From NCBI GenBank assembly GCA_017471925.1, contig JAFURM010000019.1, positions 45,818 through 109,817 of the forward strand: a DNA stretch of 64,000 nucleotides, read 5' to 3'. This document shows, one piece after another, positions 17,479-25,958 of the stretch (position 1 is its first letter; each line of letters starts with the position of its first letter). The position numbers and the translations under genes are program-made. Under the pieces are notes generated by a model. The model was not told the DNA's origin. It ran no database searches and saw only the letters and a program-made list of their open reading frames with translations. The stretch is from Bacteroides sp. GTDB lineage: Bacteria > Bacteroidota > Bacteroidia > Bacteroidales > Bacteroidaceae.

Positions 17479-18657
17479 TCAACCTCTCACTCCATGCTTG
17501 GTGTGAATAAAGGTCTTGTTTGCACCACGAAGTTTGAAGATATTAAGAGCCATGAGCCAAAAAGTGTAGGGCAGGGACTGCATGGCCATAACCAGACGGC
17601 TGGTGAGGTAACGCTTGGGGATGGCCACCAAAAGGGCTGTGGCAACAAGCAAGAGAAGAATCCACCACTTGAGACCAGACATCCAACAGTATATTGTGAA
17701 AAGGAGAGCAAACACACCGGTAAAACCCAGCAACAACACACGCGGAATGATGACTTGCTGAAAAAGCTTGTCACAGAAATCCCAATTACAGGCTAAAAGA
17801 GCTTTAGGGAAGTGCTTGGCAAAGATACGACAATAGTAGAACTGGGCCGACAACCAACGCCGCCGCTGGCGAGAAAAGTCATCGGTGTTCTGAATCTTCT
17901 CATCGAAGACATAGGTCTCCGGCAGATAATGAAAGCGTTTGCCTTGTAAAAGCAGTGTCAGTTCCAACTCACGGTCAAAGCCGCCAACAGCCTTTATCCC
18001 CATCATGGTGTTCTTGAAAAGAGAATAACTGAAAGCCATTCCTGAGCCGATAAGAGCTGTAGACATACCCAATTTCACATGTCCCAACCGGAAAATCGTA
18101 TTGTTGATTTCCTCGCTAATGGCATCCAGCAAGGCCATATTGGTATTGAGATTCTTGGCCATACGATGGGTTTGAAGCACTTCCACACCGGGGCGCGAGA
18201 AATAGTCATTGATTTCGGTCAGATAATCACAAGGAATGATATTGTCCGCATCAAGCACCAGGGCAATATCATAATCGTCTCCAATGGCCTGCATGGCTGC
18301 ATTCAACGACTTGGATTTGGTGCTTTGTTCGAAAGAGACCTGAAGCAGGCGTATAGGCATCTGTGCCAAGCTCTCATTTGTCTCGGGCCGCATGTGGTCG
18401 GAGATGACAACAACATCATAACATGCTGAAGGATATTCCTGATCCAAGCAGGAACGCACACACTCGTGTATCACGGCATCTTCACGATAAGCCGGGATGA
18501 GGATGGCAAAACGTTTCTGTGTGGCGGCTGTTTGGGGCAAAGAGGGTTTCCTGCGGTGAGAAGCCAGGCTATAGATCAACAAATAGAGGATGTTTATCGC
18601 AAACAGCAGATAGAGAATCCAGTCAATCCAATCTATTATGTAGTATATGTTTTCCAA
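17479..18657 (-). CDS. Membrane-bound family 2 glycosyltransferase (processive type)
   Basis: First gene of the polysaccharide operon. An N-terminal membrane span (about 11-32) precedes a cytosolic GT2 domain: FAILIPAYREDAVI, VVISDHMRPET, D-x-D motif LVLDADN at 134-139, GSGMAFS at 205-210, and the QRRRW motif at 264-268 that marks processive synthases. Two or three further hydrophobic segments lie at about 300-350. The layout resembles N-acetylglucosaminyl/hyaluronan/cellulose synthase-type enzymes but without a dedicated pore domain, so it may transfer a single sugar. A -7 box sits 33 bases upstream of the ATG. Confidence 0.85.
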   Translation of the reverse strand: MENIYYIIDWIDWILYLLFAINILYLLIYSLASHRRKPSLPQTAATQKRFAILIPAYREDAVIHECVRSCLDQEYPSACYDVVVISDHMRPETNESLAQMPIRLLQVSFEQSTKSKSLNAAMQAIGDDYDIALVLDADNIIPCDYLTEINDYFSRPGVEVLQTHRMAKNLNTNMALLDAISEEINNTIFRLGHVKLGMSTALIGSGMAFSYSLFKNTMMGIKAVGGFDRELELTLLLQGKRFHYLPETYVFDEKIQNTDDFSRQRRRWLSAQFYYCRIFAKHFPKALLACNWDFCDKLFQQVIIPRVLLLGFTGVFALLFTIYCWMSGLKWWILLLLVATALLVAIPKRYLTSRLVMAMQSLPYTFWLMALNIFKLRGANKTFIHTKHGVRG

Positions 18658-18689
18658 AATACAAAGTGTTTTTCCTACAATATTTGGGA

Positions 18690-18697
18690 CAAAGATA
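18690..18697 (-). promoter_or_regulatory. -7 box of the polysaccharide operon
   Basis: Minus-strand TATCTTTG, 33 bases before the ATG of the membrane GT2. No inverted repeat that would suggest an invertible promoter was seen around it. Confidence 0.65.
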
Positions 18698-18797
18698 CAG
18701 AAAAGAAAAATATAATGGATTAAATATCCCCAGAAAAAAACGATGGGGTATATAAAAATAAAACGAGCAAGTTCTCACGAACTCCTCGCCTCTACAC

Positions 18798-18827
18798 AAG
18801 AAAAGCCCTAAGGCTTTTCTTTTTTCT
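18798..18827 (+). terminator. Strong intrinsic terminator with no gene in front of it (possible sRNA end)
   Basis: AAGAAAAGCC-CTAA-GGCTTTTCTT followed by a T run, plus strand. About 30 bases before it is a second hairpin, GAG-CA-AGTTC-TCAC-GAACT-C-CTC (18763-18786). No plus-strand gene ends here. Confidence 0.6.
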
Positions 18828-19096
18828 AACAAAGAATGTTATCTGAAAAACAAACTTTCTTTTTACCTTTTTCTAAAACTAATTACCTAATAACCTAATT
18901 CCTAACTTTTATTTTAGCCTATGAAAAACAAATCTAACTAATTTATTTTTTCCTAATACTAACGCTGTTTCCCAACAGCACTACAAAGGTAAGCATAATT
19001 CTGATATCCGCAAGAAAACAGTGCCGCAAAGCGTTCATTTATAACATTGTTTTATAAAACAAGCGTACTTTTTACACTTATAAACAAAATAAATAT

Positions 19097-19127
19097 GCCG
19101 CCGAAGCAATTCACATGCTTCGACGGC
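19097..19127 (-). terminator. Terminator of the kdgK-kdgA operon
   Basis: Minus-strand RNA would form a 12-pair stem GCCGTCGAAGCA / TGCTTCGGCGGC with one G-U pair and a 7-base loop, then T-rich sequence. It lies 32 bases after the kdgA stop. Confidence 0.75.
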
Positions 19128-19158
19128 ACCCCTTTAAACACCTTTAAACAAAATGATT

Positions 19159-19830
19159 CTATTTCTTTCTGGCTTCTGCCACATAGCCGAGTGCTTCACG
19201 ACATTTTTCTGTAACGTAAGCCCAATCTTCTGCAGCCACCTTGTCGGCAGGGAAGAGTTTGGAGCCCATGCCTACACAATATACACCAGCCTTAATCCAT
19301 GAAGTCAGGTTTTCCTGAGTAGGCTCTACACCACCAGTAACCATCAGTTTGGACCAGGGCATGGGAGCCATAAGTCCTTTCACCAACTTGGGACCGAGTA
19401 CGTCACCAGGGAATACCTTGCAAAGATCACAACCCACTTCCTGAGCTGCACCCACTTCGGAAACACTTCCGCAACCAGGTGTATAAGCAACCAGACGACG
19501 GTTGCAAATCTTGGCTACCTCAGGATTGAACAAGGGACCTACCACAAAGCAAGCACCGAGCTGCAAATAGAGGGCAGCCGTAGCCGGGTCGACAATGGAA
19601 CCCACTCCCATAGCCATTTCGGGACATTCCACTACTGCGAACTTTACGACTTCCGCAAACACTTCATGAGCAAAATCGCCACGATTGGTAAACTCAAAAG
19701 CCCGAACTCCGCCTTCATAACAAGCCTTTACTACTTTCTTGGCTACTTCGGCATCCTTATGATAGAACACAGGTACCATACCGGTAGAGCCTATTTTATT
19801 CAATACTGCTATTTTATCAAATTTAGCCAT
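19159..19830 (-). CDS. kdgA: 2-Dehydro-3-deoxyphosphogluconate (KDPG) aldolase
   Basis: Class I aldolase that splits KDPG into pyruvate and glyceraldehyde 3-phosphate, the last step of hexuronate breakdown. The Schiff-base lysine is K138 in LCKVFPGD; E46 in FEFTNRG is the catalytic acid/base, and the phosphate-binding loop is MVTGGVEP near 164-171. 223 residues, standard size. It lies 56 bases after kdgK on the same strand and ends at a good terminator, so the two form an operon. This is cytoplasmic central carbon metabolism. Confidence 0.95.
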   Translation of the reverse strand: MAKFDKIAVLNKIGSTGMVPVFYHKDAEVAKKVVKACYEGGVRAFEFTNRGDFAHEVFAEVVKFAVVECPEMAMGVGSIVDPATAALYLQLGACFVVGPLFNPEVAKICNRRLVAYTPGCGSVSEVGAAQEVGCDLCKVFPGDVLGPKLVKGLMAPMPWSKLMVTGGVEPTQENLTSWIKAGVYCVGMGSKLFPADKVAAEDWAYVTEKCREALGYVAEARKK

Positions 19831-19886
19831 CTTATGATATGATATAAAAGTTAAAACTACAGTTCCTTTCCGGCCAATCCCGCCTA

Positions 19887-20912
19887 TTATCGTTGTACGC
19901 GACCACTTGCATCACCGCCAGCCAAAGCCTCAACTTCTTCGGCAGACACGAGGTTGAAGTCACCATTGATGGTATGTTTCAAAGCTGATGCAGCCACAGC
20001 AAATTCAAGGGCTTCACCTTGATTGGGCTTGGTCAACAGGCCATGAATGATACCACCAGAGAAGGAATCACCGCCACCTACACGGTCAATGATAGGATTG
20101 ATGTCATAACGCTTGGATTCATAGAACTCCTCACCGTTGTAAATCATGGCTTTCCAACCATTGTGAGTAGCAGAGAAAGATTCACGCAATGTGGAGATGA
20201 CATACTTGAAGCCAAACTCCTTGGCCATTGCCTTAAAGATTCCCTTATAACCGGCAGCATCAGTCTTTCCACCTTCCACATCAGCATCCGGCTTGAATCC
20301 CAAACAGAGTTCAGCATCTTCCTCGTTACCGATACACACATCCACATATTGCATCAAGGGTTTCATGATGGATTGGGCTTTCTCCTTTGTCCACAGCTTC
20401 TTGCGGAAGTTCAAATCTACAGAGACTGTCACCCCGTGGCGCTTGGCAGCTTCACAGGCCAGACGAGTCAGTTCGGCAGCCTTGTCTGAAATAGCCGGTG
20501 TGATACCTGACCAGTGGAACCAATCGGCACCCTCCATGATGGCATCAAAATCAAAGTCTTCGGCAGCTGCCTCTGCAATGGCCGAATGGGCACGGTCGTA
20601 TATCACCTTGCTGGGACGCATGGAGGCTCCTGTTTCCAAATAATAGATACCCACACGATCACCGCCACGAGCAATAAAATCGGTCTTTACACCATATTTG
20701 CGCAACGCATTCACAGCCGACTGGCCGATTTCATGTTTCGGCAACTTAGTGACGAAATAGGCATCATGACCATAGTTTGCACAACTTACGGCCACATTGG
20801 CTTCACCACCGCCATAAACCACATCAAAGGAATCAGACTGAACAAAGCGGGTATTCCCCGGCGTAGAGAGTCTCAACATGATTTCACCTAAGGTAACGAC
20901 TTTCTTTCCCAT
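19887..20912 (-). CDS. kdgK: 2-Dehydro-3-deoxygluconate (KDG) kinase
   Basis: PfkB/ribokinase-fold enzyme that phosphorylates KDG to KDPG with ATP. Signature one is [18 protein letters not shown] (32-49); signature two is [18 protein letters not shown] with the catalytic base D282 and the GGGD anion hole (279-282). 341 residues. It heads the kdgK-kdgA operon and is divergent from the LacI-type regulator gene, with two shared operator-like sites in the 240-base spacer. Together with UxaA it completes altronate to KDG to KDPG. Confidence 0.93.
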   Translation of the reverse strand: MGKKVVTLGEIMLRLSTPGNTRFVQSDSFDVVYGGGEANVAVSCANYGHDAYFVTKLPKHEIGQSAVNALRKYGVKTDFIARGGDRVGIYYLETGASMRPSKVIYDRAHSAIAEAAAEDFDFDAIMEGADWFHWSGITPAISDKAAELTRLACEAAKRHGVTVSVDLNFRKKLWTKEKAQSIMKPLMQYVDVCIGNEEDAELCLGFKPDADVEGGKTDAAGYKGIFKAMAKEFGFKYVISTLRESFSATHNGWKAMIYNGEEFYESKRYDINPIIDRVGGGDSFSGGIIHGLLTKPNQGEALEFAVAASALKHTINGDFNLVSAEEVEALAGGDASGRVQR

Positions 20913-21041
20913 AGTTTTATTCGTTTTTATTAAATTGTTATTAGTTACATCGCTTACAAATCGTCACACTGCAAGTTTTCAATCACATAATCAGCACATT
21001 ATCAAAAACAATAAGGCTAACCAGGTTTGTATTCACTCGTT

Positions 21042-21057
21042 TCGTGTGCGGGCACAA
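21042..21057. promoter_or_regulatory. Operator 1 of the hexuronate regulon
   Basis: On the minus strand it reads TTGTGCCCGCACACGA, matching operator 2 at 13 of 16 positions. It overlaps the -7 box of the kdgK promoter, where a bound repressor would block transcription. Confidence 0.65.
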
Positions 21058-21083
21058 AGGTACAACTTTTTTTGGAATACAAA
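21055..21083 (-). promoter_or_regulatory. Promoter of kdgK-kdgA
   Basis: Minus-strand TTTG (21080-21083), 17-base spacer, TACCTTTG (21055-21062). The transcript would have a leader of about 130 bases. Operator 1 overlaps it. Confidence 0.7.
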
Positions 21084-21100
21084 AAATTATCGTATATTTG
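21071..21100 (+). promoter_or_regulatory. Promoter of the LacI-type regulator and uxaA
   Basis: TTTG (21071-21074), 18-base spacer, TATATTTG (21093-21100), 52 bases before the regulator ATG. It is back to back with the kdgK promoter; operator 2 lies just downstream of the start site. Confidence 0.75.
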
Positions 21101-21123
21101 TGTCGAAAATTTCAATATTATTA

Positions 21124-21139
21124 TTGTGTACGCACACAA
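21124..21139. promoter_or_regulatory. Operator 2 of the hexuronate regulon
   Basis: TTGTGT-ACGC-ACACAA, a palindrome with a CG centre as LacI-family proteins prefer, placed between the -7 box and the start codon of the regulator, suggesting autoregulation. Confidence 0.65.
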
Positions 21140-21152
21140 AACGCATTGAAAA

Positions 21153-22208
21153 ATGGAAAGAGTACGAATCAAAGATATAGCCAAAATGGCTGATGTATCC
21201 GTCGGGACAGTAGACAGAGTGATACACGGACGAAGCGGAGTGTCAGAAACCAGCCGCAAACGGGTGGAGGAGATTCTGAAGCAACTGGACTACCAGCCCA
21301 ACATGTATGCAAGTGCCCTGGCTTCCAACAAGAAATACGACTTTGAATGCATCATCCCCCAACACGAAAAGGGGGAATATTGGACAGAGGTGGAAAATGG
21401 TATAGACGAAGGCATCAAAGCCTTTTCCGACTTCAACATCACAGTACACCTCTCCTATTATGATCCCTACGACTATCACTCTTTCGGTAATGCGGCCGAG
21501 AAGATTCTCGAAACCCAACCGGACGGTGTGCTATTCGCGCCCACTGCCCCCCAGTACACCAAGCCTTTCACCGACAGGTTAAACGAATTGTCAATACCTT
21601 ATATATATATAGACTCCAACATCAAGGAAGAACCTGCTCTCTCCTTCTTCGGGCAAAACTCCCACCAAAGCGGCTATTTTGCCGCCCGCATGCTGATGTT
21701 GCTGGCCGGTGAGGACGCACGGGAAATAGCCATCTTTCGCAAAATCAATGCCGGCATCGTAGGCTCTAACCAACAGGAACGACGGGAAATCGGCTTCCGG
21801 ACCTATATGCAGCAGTTCCATCCTTCATGCAACATTCTTGAACTGAACCTCCACGCCAAGCAGGACAGTGAAGACACCCGGATGCTGGATGAATTCTTCG
21901 CCCGACATCCTCACGTCAAGAATGGCATCATCTTCAATTCCAAAGCATACATCATCGGCGAATATCTACTGAAGAAGGGGAAAAAAGGGATCAATCTGAT
22001 GGGATATGACCTGTTGCAGCGCAATGTGGAATGCCTGCAACAAGGCAGCATATTCTTCCTCATAGCCCAACAGCCTGCCTTGCAGGGATTCAACGGCATC
22101 AAAGCCCTGTGCGACCACTTGATTCTGAAGAAAGAAGTGGCACGGGAAAACTTCATGCCCATTGACCTGCTGACCAAAGAGAATATTGCATTCTATAGAA
22201 GAGGATAA
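21153..22208 (+). CDS. LacI-family transcriptional regulator of hexuronate genes
   Basis: DNA-binding repressor with an N-terminal helix-turn-helix (VRIKDIAKMADVSVGTVDRVIHG, residues 4-26) and hinge helix, then a periplasmic-binding-protein-like sensor domain: DGVLFAPTAPQYTKPFTDRL, YIYIDSNI, FGQNSHQSGYFAARML, NGIIFNSKAYIIGEYL, INLMGYDLL. 351 residues. It is followed after 37 bases by uxaA and is divergent from kdgK, so the ligand is probably an intermediate of galacturonate or glucuronate breakdown such as KDG. LacI-type regulators are less common in Bacteroides than SusR/HTCS types. Confidence 0.9.
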   Translation: MERVRIKDIAKMADVSVGTVDRVIHGRSGVSETSRKRVEEILKQLDYQPNMYASALASNKKYDFECIIPQHEKGEYWTEVENGIDEGIKAFSDFNITVHLSYYDPYDYHSFGNAAEKILETQPDGVLFAPTAPQYTKPFTDRLNELSIPYIYIDSNIKEEPALSFFGQNSHQSGYFAARMLMLLAGEDAREIAIFRKINAGIVGSNQQERREIGFRTYMQQFHPSCNILELNLHAKQDSEDTRMLDEFFARHPHVKNGIIFNSKAYIIGEYLLKKGKKGINLMGYDLLQRNVECLQQGSIFFLIAQQPALQGFNGIKALCDHLILKKEVARENFMPIDLLTKENIAFYRRG

Positions 22209-22245
22209 ACAGAACAATCTAATATAATAAAAGCAAACAAAACTT

Positions 22246-23736
22246 ATGGAGACCAAGTATCTGAAAATTAATCCAGAAGACAATGTTGCCGTAGCCATCG
22301 TGACATTGCCTGCAGGCGAAAGAATCATCGTAGACAACCAGAAGATTATCCTCAACGAAGAGGTTCCCGCCGGACACAAATTTGCGCTGAAAGATTTTGC
22401 AGAAGGTGATCAAGTCATCAAATATGGCTACCCCATCGGCCATGCCAGCCATGCGCAGAAGCAGGGCGACTGGATGAACGAAAACAACATAAAGACCAAT
22501 CTCTCCGGATTGTTGGAATATACATACCACCCCGTAGACGCTTCCCTGAACATTCCTTACCGTGGGCTGACCTTCAAAGGCTACCGGCGCAAGAACGGTG
22601 ATGTAGGCGTGCGCAATGAGATTTGGATTATTCCTACCGTAGGCTGCGTGAACGGTGTAGTCAATCAGTTAGCCGAAGCTTTGCGCCAGGAGACCGGTGG
22701 CAAAGGTGTGGATGCCATTATGGCCTATCCCCACAACTACGGTTGTTCCCAGCTTGGCGATGATCATGAAAACACCAAGAAAATCCTGCGCGACATGGTG
22801 CTCCACCCCAATGCTGGTGCCGTACTCGTTGTAGGACTGGGATGTGAAAACAACCAGCCCGATATTTTCCGCGAATTCATTGGCCCGTATGACAACGAGC
22901 GTGTGAAGTTCATGGTAACCCAAAAAGTAGGAGACGAATTTGAGGAAGGAATGAAGTTGCTGCGCGAACTGTATGCCAAGGCCAGCCAGGATGTGCGCGA
23001 GGATGTACCCCTCAGCGAACTGCGCATCGGTCTGAAATGTGGAGGTTCCGATGGTTTCTCAGGCATCACCGCCAATCCCTTGCTTGGTATGTTCAGCGAC
23101 TTCCTTGTAGCCCAAGGTGGTACCAGCGTACTGACCGAAGTCCCCGAAATGTTTGGTGCAGAAACGATTCTGATGAACCGTTGCCGCAACAAGGAACTGT
23201 TCAAACAAACCGTTACCCTCATCAACGACTTCAAGGCCTATTTCCTCTCTCACGGTGAGCCGGTAGGCGAAAATCCCTCACCGGGCAACAAGGCCGGTGG
23301 CATTTCCACCCTGGAAGACAAAGCTCTGGGATGCACCCAAAAATGCGGCAAGAGCTACGTAGAGGGTGTGATGGCCTATGGTGATCGCCTGCAGGTAAAG
23401 GGGTTGAATCTACTGTCTGCTCCCGGCAACGACTTGGTAGCTGCTACGGCACTGGCTTCCTGTGGTTGCCACATGGTATTGTTCACCACCGGACGCGGCA
23501 CTCCTTTTGGCACTTATGTTCCCACCATGAAGATTTCCACCAATTCCACACTGGCCAAGAACAAACCGGGATGGATTGACTTCAACGCCGGTGTCATCGT
23601 AGAAAACGAGTCGATGGAAACCACCTGCGAACGTTTCATCGACTACATCATTCGTGTAGCCAGCGGTGAATTCGTGAACAATGAAAAGAAGGGTTACAAG
23701 GAAATCGCCATTTTCAAAACCGGCGTAACCCTATAG
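22246..23736 (+). CDS. uxaA: Altronate dehydratase
   Basis: Iron-dependent dehydratase turning D-altronate into 2-dehydro-3-deoxygluconate in the galacturonate branch. The N-terminal SAF domain (about 1-90: LKINPEDNVAVAIVTLPAG, GHKFALKDFAEGDQVIKYG) is fused to the main UxaA domain with conserved cysteine-bearing blocks PTVGCVNGV, HNYGCSQLGDD, GLGCENNQP, LKCGGSDGFSG, ALGCTQKCGKS and FTTGRGTPFG. 496 residues, normal. Cotranscribed with the regulator. uxaB and uxaC, which would make altronate, are not in the window. Confidence 0.95.
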   Translation: METKYLKINPEDNVAVAIVTLPAGERIIVDNQKIILNEEVPAGHKFALKDFAEGDQVIKYGYPIGHASHAQKQGDWMNENNIKTNLSGLLEYTYHPVDASLNIPYRGLTFKGYRRKNGDVGVRNEIWIIPTVGCVNGVVNQLAEALRQETGGKGVDAIMAYPHNYGCSQLGDDHENTKKILRDMVLHPNAGAVLVVGLGCENNQPDIFREFIGPYDNERVKFMVTQKVGDEFEEGMKLLRELYAKASQDVREDVPLSELRIGLKCGGSDGFSGITANPLLGMFSDFLVAQGGTSVLTEVPEMFGAETILMNRCRNKELFKQTVTLINDFKAYFLSHGEPVGENPSPGNKAGGISTLEDKALGCTQKCGKSYVEGVMAYGDRLQVKGLNLLSAPGNDLVAATALASCGCHMVLFTTGRGTPFGTYVPTMKISTNSTLAKNKPGWIDFNAGVIVENESMETTCERFIDYIIRVASGEFVNNEKKGYKEIAIFKTGVTL

Positions 23737-23761
23737 AGACTTTGTCATAAATCAAATCATT

Positions 23762-23831
23762 GATTTTAGGCACAGATGACACGGATTCTCACCGTTCGGT
23801 GAAAATAATCCGTATCATCCGTGTCTAAATC
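23762..23831. terminator. Long imperfect inverted repeat between convergent uxaA and the SDR gene
   Basis: Arms of about 25 bases (23762-23787 and 23807-23831; GATTTTAGGCACAGATGAC pairing with TCATCCGTGTCTAAATC), enclosing an inner CACCG-TT-CGGTG hairpin. Placed between two convergent stops it would act as a two-way terminator. The CACAGATGACACGGATT wording resembles dispersed intergenic repeats known from Bacteroides genomes. Confidence 0.6.
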
Positions 23832-23861
23832 GATATTTGACACCTTCTCATTTTCAAGCCT

Positions 23862-24710
23862 TTACAGCCACTTCCTGACGATATCCTCTGTGCATACCCA
23901 CAGTTCATGCATCTGCCGATGCTCAGTATACTTTTCTGACAGGTATTTGCGACAGCCGTTCACATTCAATGTGCCGGTACGTTTTCCCTCCTCTTCACCC
24001 AGTAACAATAAAATGGCAGTAGCAGCCCCTTGCCGAGGAGTACGGATAAAGGGACGGAAGAAGAGGTCTGTCAAAGGGTCAAACCACATGTGCATGGTAA
24101 TAATGTCGGTAGAGACGATGCCCGGGTCGGCACAATTGACCACAATCCCACGCTCTCTGAGTATCTCTGCCAGATTCAGGGTGAAGAGGGTCAGTGCCAG
24201 TTTGGTATTACTATAAACCGGAATACGCCAAAAAGACCCCTTCCTACCTTGCTCAAAGAAATCAGGGAAATCCAGGTGTCCTATGGCATATGTACACGAC
24301 ACCATGTTCACAATACGACTTCCCTCTCCCATCAATGGCAGCAACTTACGTGTCAGCAGGTAGGGGCCTACATAGTTCACGCTAACCGTGCGTTCCAATC
24401 CATCTTCCGTTATCCGACGGGCTGTTTCCATGGTGCCGGCATTATTCATCAAGAGGGAAATCGGAAAGGCTTCTTCTAAAAGTTCCTCTGCAAAAGAAGC
24501 AACAGAGGAGAGAAGCGACAGGTCTATCTTACGGACTTCAATATTCTCATTTCCCGTTTCAAGCATCAGTTGCCTCCGTTTTTCCTCAGCACGCTGCATG
24601 TTACAACAGGCCATCACCACTCGATAACCGGCCAAAGCCACAGCACGGGTTATCTCACCGCCCATACCACCATCGGCACCGGTTATGACAGCAAGCCCTT
24701 TTTCCTTCAT
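23862..24710 (-). CDS. Short-chain dehydrogenase/reductase, candidate 3beta-hydroxysteroid dehydrogenase
   Basis: NAD(P)-dependent Rossmann oxidoreductase. Cofactor motif TGADGGMGG at 10-18, LLMNNAG for the core, catalytic Ser in VNMVSCT, and the Y-x-x-x-K pair in VYSNTKLAL. Start chosen at the ATG at 24710 (MKEKGLAVITG), which overlaps the stop of the upstream reductase by 4 bases (ATGA); a 24-residue longer frame would extend into that gene with no family similarity. 282 residues, normal for the family. Last gene of the operon with an OYE-type reductase and a steroid 5-alpha-reductase-like protein, so oxidation or reduction of a steroid 3-hydroxyl is the favoured role. Substrate is inferred from context only. 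Confidence 0.82.
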   Translation of the reverse strand: MKEKGLAVITGADGGMGGEITRAVALAGYRVVMACCNMQRAEEKRRQLMLETGNENIEVRKIDLSLLSSVASFAEELLEEAFPISLLMNNAGTMETARRITEDGLERTVSVNYVGPYLLTRKLLPLMGEGSRIVNMVSCTYAIGHLDFPDFFEQGRKGSFWRIPVYSNTKLALTLFTLNLAEILRERGIVVNCADPGIVSTDIITMHMWFDPLTDLFFRPFIRTPRQGAATAILLLLGEEEGKRTGTLNVNGCRKYLSEKYTEHRQMHELWVCTEDIVRKWL

Positions 24711-25936
24711 ACACAGCCCTCCAGCTTTTCTATTTCCTGCTGCAAGCATCGGGGAAGCTGTTCCTGTAAGTGCTGATGGCAAGCCATTTCAAGCGTGTAC
24801 ATACGGGCAATGCAATAATTGCTGTGCCTACAGTTGCAACGGGCCTGTTCCTCTTCACGCATACGATTCACAAAGCCCGGTTCATTGAGCAAGGCACGCC
24901 CCATCTGCACAGCATCAAAGCCATCATCCAGCACTTCGTCAATCTTTTCCCGCGACACCAAGCCACCGACATAGACCAACGGCATCTGTATCGCCTCACG
25001 GAATTTCAAGGCATCTTCCAGGAAATAGGCTTCTCGGAAAGGTTCTGTGGGAATCATGTACTTACCCACCATACGTACTCCCCACTTCAACCACCATTGG
25101 GTCATGTAGTGGGTCATGGAACGAATGGGCATAGCTCCACGCATAACATACATGGGCGCCTTGCTGACAAATCCGCCACTCAACACCAGTGCATGAGCAC
25201 CCAACTGCTGCAAACGACGAGCCACCTGCAAACTCTCCTCCAGTTCCATACCGCCCCGGAAACCATCACGCATGTTCATCTTCACCAATACAGCCATATC
25301 ACTGCCGGCAGCCTTCATCACCTCTTCCATCACCATATCCATGAAGCGCATACGATGCTCCAACGGCCCACCGAATTCATCCTTACGATGATTGGTGGAG
25401 GGAGAAAGGAACTGACTGATGAGATAACCATGACCGGCATGAATCTCCACGGCATCGAAGCCCGACTCGCGAGCCAGGTTTACGGCTTGTGCATAATCAC
25501 GCGCCAAGCCTGGCAATTCCTCTTTTCGCAAACCGCGTACAAAGGTCGGTGAATAGAGATTAAAGCCGGTAGAGGCTCCTACCGGTGTACATCCACAGAT
25601 GCTCCGATGAGACATGTTGCCACAATGTCCCAACTGAATAGCGGCTGCAGCGCCTTCGGCATGAATGGCCTCGGTCAAAGTGCGAAGTTCCGGCACAATC
25701 TCCGGACGCATCCAGAGCTGGCGGTCAAAAGAGAGCCCGCTGCGGGTAACAGCAGCATAAGCCACCGTCGTCATACCCACCCCGCCGGCAGCAACCGAGC
25801 GATGATAGTCAAGCAACTGACGGGAAGGGCGGTTACCTGGGCACATGCTTTCAAAAGCGGCCGAACGTATCGTGCGGTTACGCAGTGTCAGGGGACCCAA
25901 TGTTACAGGAGTGAATAGTTTGGAGTCTTTTGTCAT
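24707..25936 (-). CDS. Old Yellow Enzyme-type NADH:flavin oxidoreductase, candidate 3-oxo-delta4 steroid 5beta-reductase
   Basis: FMN TIM-barrel ene-reductase. Family blocks: LFTPVTLGPLTLRNRTIRSAAFE, AAAIQLGHCG, EIHAGHGYLISQFLSPSTNHR, DEFGG, VLVKMNMRDG, VYVGGLVS, and DAVQMGRALLNEPGFV. The C-terminus has CNCRHSNYCIARM and a later CH, which looks like the iron-sulfur cysteines of the 2,4-dienoyl-CoA reductase branch, but the FAD/NADH-binding half of that branch (BaiCD, FadH) is missing: 409 residues only. Electrons must come from another protein or directly from a nicotinamide. It lies 22 bases after the 5-alpha-reductase-like gene and overlaps the SDR gene, forming a steroid-type reductase set. 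Confidence 0.85.
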   Translation of the reverse strand: MTKDSKLFTPVTLGPLTLRNRTIRSAAFESMCPGNRPSRQLLDYHRSVAAGGVGMTTVAYAAVTRSGLSFDRQLWMRPEIVPELRTLTEAIHAEGAAAAIQLGHCGNMSHRSICGCTPVGASTGFNLYSPTFVRGLRKEELPGLARDYAQAVNLARESGFDAVEIHAGHGYLISQFLSPSTNHRKDEFGGPLEHRMRFMDMVMEEVMKAAGSDMAVLVKMNMRDGFRGGMELEESLQVARRLQQLGAHALVLSGGFVSKAPMYVMRGAMPIRSMTHYMTQWWLKWGVRMVGKYMIPTEPFREAYFLEDALKFREAIQMPLVYVGGLVSREKIDEVLDDGFDAVQMGRALLNEPGFVNRMREEEQARCNCRHSNYCIARMYTLEMACHQHLQEQLPRCLQQEIEKLEGCV

Positions 25937-25958
25937 ATCGTTTTTGCTTAAGTCTGTC

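Larger units (their letters stand above)
18658..19158. other. Intergenic region upstream of the polysaccharide operon
   Basis: No protein gene is supported. It holds the operon promoter, a plus-strand hairpin-terminator pair that could end a small RNA, and the terminator of kdgK-kdgA. The stretch 18840-19090 is AT-rich and otherwise featureless. Confidence 0.6.
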
